NCBI GenBank assembly: GCA_021648525.1 | Contig: JAKISP010000032.1 | Span: 1-46,598, forward strand | DNA: 46,598 bases | Origin: Gammaproteobacteria bacterium | GTDB taxonomy: Bacteria > Pseudomonadota > Gammaproteobacteria > SZUA-140 | Direction of reading: 5' to 3' | Shown here: piece after piece, positions 20,310 to 27,528 of the stretch | Position numbering within the stretch: the stretch's first letter is position 1 | Layout: each line of letters starts with the position of its first letter | The notes under the pieces: model-generated | What the model was told of the DNA's origin: nothing | Databases searched by the model: none | The model's input: only the letters and a program-made list of their open reading frames with translations | Program-made: the position numbers and the translations under genes

Positions 20310-20399
20310 TAAAACCAAAGATTAAAAAATTGCTATGGAGCCGGGCCTGGAAAGGCCCGGTGCGATAGAACTGAAAACAGGGTATCAGGAAAAGCGGCA

Positions 20400-21218
20400 T
20401 TAATATTTGACTGACTCATCCTGTTTTTCGATACGTTGATGCAGGCGTTCCAGCAACTGCTGTGTCTGGCGTAATTCACGTAACAGCTCATCACGCGACA
20501 CTGGCGGTTGTAACTGCTCCAGGCGCTCAATTTTTGCCTCTTCCAGGTTATTCAGCACCACCGCAATAAAAAGGTTAATGATCACAAACGTTCCCATGAT
20601 GACAAAGCTGACAAAATAGATCCACGCCAACGGGTGCATTTCCATCGCGGTGTACATCACATCAGTCCAGTCTTCGAGCGTGACAATACGGAACAACGTT
20701 AGCAGTGATATCCCTAACGTACGCCAGTGTTCAGGGTCATGTGCATGGAACAGATGGTAACCCGCCACTGCATAAATATAGAATATGATGCTCATCAATA
20801 GCAACACATTTGCCATGCTAGGGATTGAACGGATCAATGTTGAGACGATCATGCGCAATTCAGGGATCGCCGAAATCAGACGCAGCACTCGCAACAGACG
20901 CAATAGACGCGCCACCATTGCCAGGTCGCCGGTAAACGGAATCAACGACAGCACCACCACCGTGAAATCAAACAGGTTCCAGCCATCACCAAAGTAACGC
21001 TTCCACTGCGGTGCGACTGCGGTAATTTTAATGATCGCTTCAAGAATGAAGATCCCCAGCACAATATGGTTTCCCATCTGCAGCCAGGTACCATATTGAG
21101 CGTCAATATCGACCGAAGTCTCCAGCCCCAATATCACGCCGTTAATGACGATTACCGCCACCACAAAATGCTCAAATGCCTTATGCTCTGAAATTTTCTG
21201 GCAGAATTTTCTAATCAC
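20400..21218 (-). CDS. NaChBac-type voltage-gated ion channel
   Basis: Inner-membrane channel subunit of 272 aa, expected to form a tetramer. Segments S1-S4 come first, with S4 arginines every third residue (R104, R107, R110, R113 in ARLLRLLRVLRLI). The pore helices and selectivity filter TLEDWTD (180-186) and S6 (FVIINLFIAVVLNN) follow, then a C-terminal coiled coil (about 225-268), as in bacterial sodium channels. The filter differs from sodium-type TLESWS(M). The start is GTG 21218 with AAGG 9 bases upstream. A nearby role, such as motility or pH response, cannot be inferred. Confidence 0.93.
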   Translation of the reverse strand: MIRKFCQKISEHKAFEHFVVAVIVINGVILGLETSVDIDAQYGTWLQMGNHIVLGIFILEAIIKITAVAPQWKRYFGDGWNLFDFTVVVLSLIPFTGDLAMVARLLRLLRVLRLISAIPELRMIVSTLIRSIPSMANVLLLMSIIFYIYAVAGYHLFHAHDPEHWRTLGISLLTLFRIVTLEDWTDVMYTAMEMHPLAWIYFVSFVIMGTFVIINLFIAVVLNNLEEAKIERLEQLQPPVSRDELLRELRQTQQLLERLHQRIEKQDESVKY

Positions 21219-21548
21219 GTTGTTTTACCTTTTCAAATCGACAATATTCACAGATGGCGGCTATTATAGACGTTTTTCACGTCATTCTAAATTATCATCC
21301 TGCTCAACAATGACGACCCCTTATTTCATAAAATTAACCGCTCTCGCCACCACGCTCATAGCAAAGCGCTATAGTAATCATGAACTCTCAAGGGATATGA
21401 AAAAAGGCACAAAAGAAAAGCAAGACTCTGATTACAGAATGTAAGCAGACACCAGGGAGTAATCAATCAAGGAAAACTCTGCCAGGGAGAGCAGATGCGC
21501 AATGGCTTGCGCACAACCTGTCAAACGAGATTAACAGCCTCACCCCGA
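21219..21548. other. Intergenic region with a short inverted repeat
   Basis: About 330 bases without a supported gene. Short plus-strand open frames here lack ribosome sites and family signals. A 7-base inverted repeat (TGCGCAA, TGGC, TTGCGCA) lies at 21496-21513, about 36 bases past the stop of the small membrane protein gene, and may mark its transcript end. Confidence 0.35.
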
Positions 21549-21887
21549 CTACGATGGAAATTTTTCAGCCAACAGCACCTTCGCCTCTTTTTCTATATCG
21601 TTCGCGTCAATCCTGGCTAGCAGCGATTGAAACTCAGCGCGCTTACCATGACGTTTCATGAGCCATTTAAAGGAAAGACGCTTGATATAACACAGCGCCG
21701 CAATCATCAGGCCGACCACAAGCAGCCATACCTGAATGAAAATCGGCGGCATACGATCAATAAATTGCGCGTACATAAAAAAGGAGAGCATTAATCCCAT
21801 TCCTAGCGAGATACCAATGGTGACCATAATACTCTCGTACTTCTCTTTAAGAGCGGTGACCGCCTCAAGATTAACCTGCTCAGACAT
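21549..21887 (-). CDS. Small two-helix membrane protein of unknown function
   Basis: A 112-aa protein with an N-terminal soluble helix (EAVTALKEKYESIM), two transmembrane segments (about 22-41 and 51-68), and a basic cytoplasmic C-terminal helix (KWLMKRHGKRAEF). I do not recognise the family. The ATG has no obvious strong ribosome site. It lies about 110 bases downstream of yheS on the same strand and could be co-transcribed. Confidence 0.65.
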   Translation of the reverse strand: MSEQVNLEAVTALKEKYESIMVTIGISLGMGLMLSFFMYAQFIDRMPPIFIQVWLLVVGLMIAALCYIKRLSFKWLMKRHGKRAEFQSLLARIDANDIEKEAKVLLAEKFPS

Positions 21888-21995
21888 GGTTTAAGCGTAC
21901 CCCAAAGTAATGCTAATAATTAGAATTTGCCACATTCTAGCAAATAACGGCCGTTTGATGGACGTTTCCATCTAGCTCATCAGGAACCAGGCAGA

Positions 21996-23900
21996 TCAGG
22001 GAGTGAATACCTCAAGCTGCTCAGAAACATCCATCCACTCTGATTCAACCTCATCCAGCTCATTACTCACCGCCACCTGCTTTGCCAGTACCTCTTTCAG
22101 ACCGTCGGCATCGTCATAAATCTCACTGCCCGCCAGCTGCGCCTCAATCGCTTCTTTTTGGCTATTCAGCTTATCCATCTGCTGTTCCATTTTTTTCAGA
22201 CGATTCTGCAGTGGCTTCAGGGCACGACGCTGTTCAGCATCCTGCTGGCGGCGCGCCTTGCGTGTTACCTGACTATTCACCCCTGGCTCATCGCCAGTCG
22301 TCAGCAACGCAACATCCGATTCATCGGCCTCTCGCCGCGCAATCATCTGCTGACGATAACTCTCCAGATCACCATCAAATGGCGTCACACAACCACCATC
22401 GACCCACAGCCAGCGATCCGTCACACTGCGCAGCATATGACGATCATGCGAGATCATCACCAACGCCCCTTCAAACCCCTGCAGTGCAACACTCAACGCA
22501 TGGCGCATCTCCAGATCTAAATGGTTAGTCGGTTCATCGAGTAGCAATAGATTTGGGCGTTGATAGACCAGCATCGCCAGCACTAAACGCGCCTTTTCAC
22601 CCCCCGAAAAAGGCTCTACCGGGTCGGTTACCTTATCGCCATGAAAGGCAAATCCCCCCAGGAAATCGCGCAGTTCCTGATCACGTGCGCGTGGATCAAG
22701 GCGCAGTAGATGCTCCAGCGGGCTTTCATCAAGGTGTAACTGTTCCAGTTGGTGCTGCGCAAAGTAGCCAATACGCAGATCCTGCGCCCTGGTAAAATCA
22801 CCACTGACAGGTTCAAGCGTATCCGCCAGCACTTTAATCAACGTTGATTTACCGGCACCATTGGCACCAAGTAACCCCACTCGGTCACCACTCGCCAGCT
22901 CCAGTTTCACATTCGCCAAAATTGGTTTACCGCCATAGCCAATCTCAGCATCGCGCATCTGAAATAACATATGCGGCAATTTCTCTGGCTCAAGAAAAGT
23001 AAAATGAAATGGCGAGTCGATATGCGCCGCACTGATCATCTCCATCCGCTCCAGCGTCTTGAGACGACTCTGTGCCTGCTTCGCTTTACTCGCCTTGGCC
23101 TTAAAGCGCGTCACAAAGCTATGGATATGGGCGATCTCTTCCTGTTGTTTGATATAGGCCGACTGCTGCTGCGCCAGACGCTCGGCACGGCGCTTCTCAA
23201 ATGCACTGTAATTACCGGTATAAAGCTCAATTCCACCCTGCTCAACATGGGCGATATGGGTGGTAACATCATCGAGAAAATCACGATCATGCGAGATCAG
23301 CAACAACGTCCCCTGATACTGGCTCAACCACGCCTGCAACCACATCACCGCATCCAGATCCAGATGATTAGTCGGCTCATCCAGCAGTAGAATATCGGAA
23401 CGGCACATCAACGCCTGCGCCAGATTAAGCCGCATACGCCAGCCACCCGAGAAGCTCTTAACCGGCGAGGCTTCCTGCGCGGTGGTGAAACCCAGCCCGT
23501 GCAGCAAGCGTGCCGCACGACTACGACAGGTGTAACCATCCACCGATTCGAGTCTGGCATGCAACTGCGCCTGACGATTACCATCATCCACCTTCTCGGC
23601 TTCAGCCAGCTCGGCCTCAATGGTGCGCAGCTCAACATCACCATCAATCGCATAGTCGATTGCCGAACGATCCAGCGCAGGTGTCTCCTGCGCCACATGA
23701 GCAATCACCTGGCCAGGTGGCAGGGTCAGTTCACCCACATCACTGTGTAGCTGATCACGCACCATCGCAAACAGGCTCGACTTACCACAACCATTCACAC
23801 CAGTCACACCGACACGCTGCCCCTGGTGAATGGTAAAAGTGACCTTCTCGAAGAGTATCTTGCCGCCGCGACGCAACGCAACGTTGGTAAAATTTATCAT
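21996..23900 (-). CDS. yheS: ABC-F family ATPase YheS
   Basis: Soluble tandem ABC ATPase of the ABC-F class, which acts at the ribosome rather than in transport. Two nucleotide-binding domains are present: Walker A GVNGCGKSS and GANGAGKST, signatures FSGGWRMRLNLAQAL and FSGGEKARLVLAML, and Walker B LLLDEPTNHLDL twice. A linker (KAKQAQSRLKTLERM) and a basic coiled C-terminal extension are present. Alignment by eye to E. coli YheS is continuous from MINFTNVALRRGGK, so the start is ATG 23900-23898 (634 aa); upstream in-frame codons are not part of the gene. Confidence 0.96.
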   Translation of the reverse strand: MINFTNVALRRGGKILFEKVTFTIHQGQRVGVTGVNGCGKSSLFAMVRDQLHSDVGELTLPPGQVIAHVAQETPALDRSAIDYAIDGDVELRTIEAELAEAEKVDDGNRQAQLHARLESVDGYTCRSRAARLLHGLGFTTAQEASPVKSFSGGWRMRLNLAQALMCRSDILLLDEPTNHLDLDAVMWLQAWLSQYQGTLLLISHDRDFLDDVTTHIAHVEQGGIELYTGNYSAFEKRRAERLAQQQSAYIKQQEEIAHIHSFVTRFKAKASKAKQAQSRLKTLERMEMISAAHIDSPFHFTFLEPEKLPHMLFQMRDAEIGYGGKPILANVKLELASGDRVGLLGANGAGKSTLIKVLADTLEPVSGDFTRAQDLRIGYFAQHQLEQLHLDESPLEHLLRLDPRARDQELRDFLGGFAFHGDKVTDPVEPFSGGEKARLVLAMLVYQRPNLLLLDEPTNHLDLEMRHALSVALQGFEGALVMISHDRHMLRSVTDRWLWVDGGCVTPFDGDLESYRQQMIARREADESDVALLTTGDEPGVNSQVTRKARRQQDAEQRRALKPLQNRLKKMEQQMDKLNSQKEAIEAQLAGSEIYDDADGLKEVLAKQVAVSNELDEVESEWMDVSEQLEVFTP

Positions 23901-24055
23901 GGGCCGAATTTTAGCACGACAAGACAGCCTGAGTGGACATACTAGCTGGAGTGGACATCCTCGCATCAGCCTCATAGAAGATTGATGACGAATGGCTCAA
24001 TATGTACTATCCACTAATCTTTACGCCAATTCCCATTACGCGATACATTGACACC

Positions 24056-24520
24056 ATGCTAAACACAACGTTCAATAATTGTCCTTGCGATAGTGGTAGC
24101 CAGTTCATGGACTGCTGCGGTCAATACATTAAAGATGAGATCATCGCTCCCACTGCTGAAAAGCTCATGCGCTCCCGTTATAGTGCCTACACACTCAACG
24201 ACAGACACTATCTATCCAGCACATGGCACGCCACCACACGCCCCGCCCGGCTTGACCTCAATCAAGAATCACAATCCAGTTGGCTGGGCCTTAAAATCTG
24301 CAATATCAGGGCAGGCGATGCAACTGATAGCAACGGGACTGTTGAGTTCATTGCTCGCTATCAGACCGAAGAAGTCACGAAGGTCATTCACGAAATCAGC
24401 TACTTTGTTAAAGAAGATGAGCGCTGGTTCTATGTCGATGGTACACTTTCACAGCCAACTCAAAATAGCCCCTGCCCCTGTGGTAGCGGTAAAAAATATA
24501 AACGCTGTTGCGGCAAATAA
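24056..24520 (+). CDS. ychJ: YchJ family protein with SEC-C zinc motifs
   Basis: A 154-aa protein with a SEC-C-like motif at each end (NCPCDSGSQFMDCCG and SPCPCGSGKKYKRCCG) flanking an NTF2-like core (MRSRYSAYTLNDRHYLSSTW). The function of the family is not established. The motif was first described at the SecA C terminus, where it binds zinc. The start at 24056 (MLNTTFNNCPC) gives the usual N terminus. An ATG at 24002 would add 18 residues. The plus-strand GNAT gene follows after 23 bases. Confidence 0.88.
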   Translation: MLNTTFNNCPCDSGSQFMDCCGQYIKDEIIAPTAEKLMRSRYSAYTLNDRHYLSSTWHATTRPARLDLNQESQSSWLGLKICNIRAGDATDSNGTVEFIARYQTEEVTKVIHEISYFVKEDERWFYVDGTLSQPTQNSPCPCGSGKKYKRCCGK

Positions 24521-24543
24521 AGCATGAGACAGGGAATACAAAA

Positions 24544-25350
24544 ATGGAACTGGAACAACGTACTGAGGCAATCGAACATGAAGTTTTAACGAGCCTTTAC
24601 ACTAACTGCCCTGCGGCAACTAAAAAGGCACTCGGATTTCGCCTGGTAAACATTGATGACGCACTGCTGCTCACCGCCAGAGCAGATCCAAACATCATGC
24701 TTAACCGCGTGCATGGGCTCTGCGGTAACAAAGAGATCAAGCCGAGTACAATTCAAAAAATCGCCGCCACCTACACCGCGCTTGGCATCAAAAACTACTT
24801 TCTTCACCTCTACATTGAAGACCAGCCACAGGCGAGTAAACAACAGCTTATCAATGCAGGACTGATTGAAACCCGAGGCTGGATGCGATTTATCCGCGAT
24901 AACAGCGTACCACCAGCATCAAGCACTGAACTACGTATTGAAAAAATCGGAAGTGATCATGCCAATGAATTCGCCCGCATTGTATGCCAGGCATTCGATA
25001 TAAGTGAAGCCGCAATTCCAATGATTGCGGCACTCGCCAATGATCCTCGCTGGCACCTGTTTGCCAGTTTTGATGGTGACACCATGGCTGGCGCTGGCGC
25101 AATGTTTGTGCAAGATGACATCGCATGGCTCGACTGGGGCGCAACCGCGCCAAAATATCGCTGCAAAGGCAGTCAGGCAGCCATCATGGCGACACGCATT
25201 GAACACGCCAAATCGTCAGGCTGCAAACATATTGTCACCGAAACGGGTGAAGCAGTTGAAGGTGATCCACAGCATTCATACAAAAACATTATTAAACACG
25301 GCTTTGCAGAGATGCGTATGCGCCAGAACTACAAACCGCAGCCGCAATAG
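24544..25350 (+). CDS. GNAT family N-acetyltransferase
   Basis: A 268-aa protein. The C-terminal half has a GNAT fold: FARIVCQAF, then ASFDGDTMAGAGAMFVQDDI (beta strands 2-4), then the acetyl-CoA loop YRCKGSQAAIMATRIEHAKS, then NIIKHGFAEMRMRQNY. The N-terminal half looks like a degenerate second GNAT unit (YTALGIKNYFLHLYIED). The substrate is unknown. ATG 24544 has AGGGA about 9 bases upstream. It is the last core gene before the accessory island. Confidence 0.85.
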   Translation: MELEQRTEAIEHEVLTSLYTNCPAATKKALGFRLVNIDDALLLTARADPNIMLNRVHGLCGNKEIKPSTIQKIAATYTALGIKNYFLHLYIEDQPQASKQQLINAGLIETRGWMRFIRDNSVPPASSTELRIEKIGSDHANEFARIVCQAFDISEAAIPMIAALANDPRWHLFASFDGDTMAGAGAMFVQDDIAWLDWGATAPKYRCKGSQAAIMATRIEHAKSSGCKHIVTETGEAVEGDPQHSYKNIIKHGFAEMRMRQNYKPQPQ

Positions 25351-25358
25351 CTGTCAAT

Positions 25359-25732
25359 TCAATAATTCAGAGCCGCCCCTTTTGAGTGTGTCATATTAGC
25401 GGCTTCAATAAGCCCAATGGCATTAAAGGCAAAATAGCCTTTCCATTGCAGGTTTTTTCTCGATTCACAAGGGTAGCGGGGAATGTCTGAAAATTATCAA
25501 CACCTGCCCGCTTAAGCATGTCAATGAAGACCTGGCTAACGACGGGAATGACACCACCAAAATAATGTCCGGGGTGATCATTCTGTGGGCACTTAATACC
25601 GAAAACAAAAGGAATCTCAAATTTTTCTTTAAGGTAATGCTCATCAATAAAAGAATTTCCCAATCCTGTTTTAGGGTAATCATAAACTGGATATTCATGG
25701 TACAAGCTTTCCTCAAGAATCATATATCCCAT
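25359..25732 (-). pseudogene. Imm11-like (DUF1629) immunity gene, frameshifted and truncated
   Basis: The intact frame from 25732 gives MGYMILEESLYHEYPVYDYP and later VIPVVSQVFIDMLKRAGVDN and FQTFPATLVNREK, which resembles the Imm11/DUF1629 immunity family. After REK the frame runs to an unrelated end at 25391. Adding one A to the six-A run (25452-25457) restores an Imm11-like continuation: NLQWKGYFAFNAIGLIEAAN, then MTHSKGAALNY and a stop at 25359-25361. The usual C-terminal portion of the family is then missing, so I call it a pseudogene. The family call is by pattern only. It lies downstream of a broken toxin-like fragment. Confidence 0.5.
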
Positions 25733-25824
25733 GTTTAGCTCCTGTTCTCAATAATTATTTTTTCACCATGCTCACACTCACAAACTTCGTCATGATAGAT
25801 AAAGGCCAGACTGGAACTTAACTA

Positions 25825-25961
25825 CTATGGAATAAATTCCATAGGTTAGCGCAGCCAATGTGCTGACGATTAAAATCGTCAAAGCCACACATTGTCTAAC
25901 CGCTCATGAGTCAAAAGCTATCACAACACTGTGCTGCGCACAGGCTTGCAATGAAATTGCA
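25825..25961. repeat. Cluster of four palindromes
   Basis: Four consecutive inverted repeats in 137 bases: (1) 25825-25844, 9-base perfect arms CTATGGAAT / ATTCCATAG around AA; (2) 25844-25901, a compound cruciform with matched blocks GGTTAG, CAATGTG and GACGATT on both arms; (3) 25929-25943, CTGTGC-TGC-GCACAG; (4) 25947-25961, TGCAAT-GAA-ATTGCA followed by a short T-run on the plus strand. They sit between the broken immunity and toxin fragments. Confidence 0.75.
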
Positions 25962-25970
25962 TAGTTTTTA

Positions 25971-26434
25971 CTAACGCACTGTGACAATAAACAATGTCCA
26001 ACCTTTTCTGTCCCCGGTAATGTGTTTTTCAGCCCTTGCAGAGAGTCTATCCAGGGCATCGTTCACCCGCACACTGGATTGAAATTGTTTCTTTTTTTTA
26101 TCCGTATAATCTCGACAAAGTGGGCATTCATCAACCCAACTCTTTATTCGCTCACTCATTGTTTTCAATTTTTTAATTAAAAATTCATCATAAGTCATGT
26201 GTAGCCGCTCATCATTTGGTACCTTCTCCCGTTTACCACGACTATTGATTTTTGTTTCAGGGATATTGTGAGCGCCTTTATGGAATTGGCGTCCAGTGAT
26301 TTCCATAATGTGATTGGCAATGGCCTGTCTATCCATCCTGTCCCATGCACCAGCTTTCCCTTGGTATTTTCCGGCACCGGCGGCATCCACAGACCATTAT
26401 CATAATTATTCACACCGAATAGCCGGTGTCCGCT
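25971..26434 (-). pseudogene. AHH-like polymorphic toxin C-terminus, frameshifted fragment
   Basis: Two overlapping minus-strand frames join into one toxin-like reading. The first gives HRLFGVNNYDNGLWMPPVPE (from about 26430), like the NGxxLP segment of AHH/HNH-type toxin nucleases. The second gives DRQAIANHIMEITGRQFHKG and a C-terminal half with CPLC and VNDALDRLSARAE, ending at 25971. The switch is near 26365 and the second frame has no credible start of its own (a GTG inside the LWMPP codons). There is no start codon or upstream toxin body. Likely a relic of a polymorphic toxin paired with the immunity relic downstream. Confidence 0.45.
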
Positions 26435-26523
26435 TCAATAGTGCCGTGGCTGGCAAAGGGAGATGACATGAAACGACAGAGGTCTGAAGGCGAATACACT
26501 ATAGCTTCGTCTATCAGATACAT
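26410..26523 (-). pseudogene. N-terminal fragment resembling a RecB-like nuclease
   Basis: A 37-codon ORF. The text MYLIDEAIVYSPSDLCRFMS followed by SPFAS resembles the N terminus of RecB-like nuclease proteins (the xSPSDLxxFMxSPFAS pattern). The frame then departs into unrelated sequence and stops at 26410. It starts 20 bases past the stop of the CoiA-like gene, so it may have been the next gene of the operon before being cut. Family call is tentative. Confidence 0.35.
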
Positions 26524-26542
26524 AGTTATTTATTCCCATTCA

Positions 26543-27412
26543 TTACTCAAAATCCCTTGTATATAAGTGTGTATTGCATTTTAAACATTTATTTCCACCT
26601 GGCAGAAACCCCTGCCATTGTGTTTTGCACATAACGCATTCAAACAATACTCGCCGCCCGGCAGGCACCTGTTTTCGTCCCTGTACTTTTTTCTCCCTTG
26701 CATCCGACTTAACCTTTTCTTCAAGTCGTTCTAAAGCCTGCTGGTGGCAACGCTGATAACGGGGATGGAATACCCACTGTTTAGAAGATACATCATTTGA
26801 CAAATATTCGATCAGCGCAGACTGATAAGACTGATTCTTGTTTTTAACCTGCCGGAAAATTGTGTTACGCAACTCATCGAGGGCAATTGTCATAACACCA
26901 CTATGGTGATCACTTGGCGATTCCAGCTCCTGGGGAACCGCTCTTCCTGGGTGAGTGAAATATACAACAAACTTAAAATCGTTAATGTAACCGACGAGGT
27001 CAACGGCCACTCCCTCAAAGATAGCTTCAACAGCCACATTGGATAGAAAAATTTCTTTGGCTTCGGTAATTAGAAAAGACTCATGCACCGAATAACCTTG
27101 AGCAGACCCATATTGTGAAACAGAGTCTCTGTACTCAGGCAGTTTGATCTTAAACTCATTGTCGATTATCTGCCTGGCCATCATCCTGACAGAAAGATAA
27201 AACGAGAACTCACACTCTTTCTGAGTCTTCTCGTACACCTTACGACTGGCATGGGCAAAGTGCCACTCCTTCTCTTCCCCTTGCCGGGCTACCAGGGGTG
27301 TTTTACATGCAGGACAAATACAGCCACATTTACTTCCCCTGGGAACATCCGCAATATCAACCAGCGTTCCACTGTTAGCTTCTAACCCAAAAGGTATAAG
27401 ATTGAAATTCAT
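26543..27412 (-). CDS. CoiA-like protein with N- and C-terminal zinc fingers
   Basis: A 289-aa protein. The N terminus has CGCICPACKTPLVARQG followed by EWHFAH, the zinc-finger and WHFAH motif of competence-CoiA-like proteins. A central nuclease-like segment (VAVDLVGYINDFKFVVYFTH) aligns with the family pattern, in which an acidic residue precedes the TH. Here that position is Val, so catalysis may be lost. The C terminus is a zinc ribbon (FECVMCKTQWQGF and KCLKCNTHLY). Some CoiA-like proteins sit in defence loci. It is the last intact gene of the island, 116 bases after res. Confidence 0.65.
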   Translation of the reverse strand: MNFNLIPFGLEANSGTLVDIADVPRGSKCGCICPACKTPLVARQGEEKEWHFAHASRKVYEKTQKECEFSFYLSVRMMARQIIDNEFKIKLPEYRDSVSQYGSAQGYSVHESFLITEAKEIFLSNVAVEAIFEGVAVDLVGYINDFKFVVYFTHPGRAVPQELESPSDHHSGVMTIALDELRNTIFRQVKNKNQSYQSALIEYLSNDVSSKQWVFHPRYQRCHQQALERLEEKVKSDAREKKVQGRKQVPAGRRVLFECVMCKTQWQGFLPGGNKCLKCNTHLYTRDFE

Positions 27413-27528
27413 AACGCAGCCCCTCGTTACACACCATTTACACCCAACGCCTCTAAAAACTTTTCAAATTCATGCAGTATCACAATCCCCACCACCCCTG
27501 GCTTACGCAGGGTTAGGTTTAACTGACA

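Noticed and set aside
21145-21444. 99-aa plus-strand ORF over the channel gene start
   Set aside because: Overlaps the channel gene N terminus on the other strand and has no ribosome site or homologous text.
25844-25901. Integron attC site
   Set aside because: The arms have GTT- and AAC-containing ends, but the box order is GTT first and AAC last on both strands, opposite to attC, and GTTAGCG does not fit the R-prime consensus.
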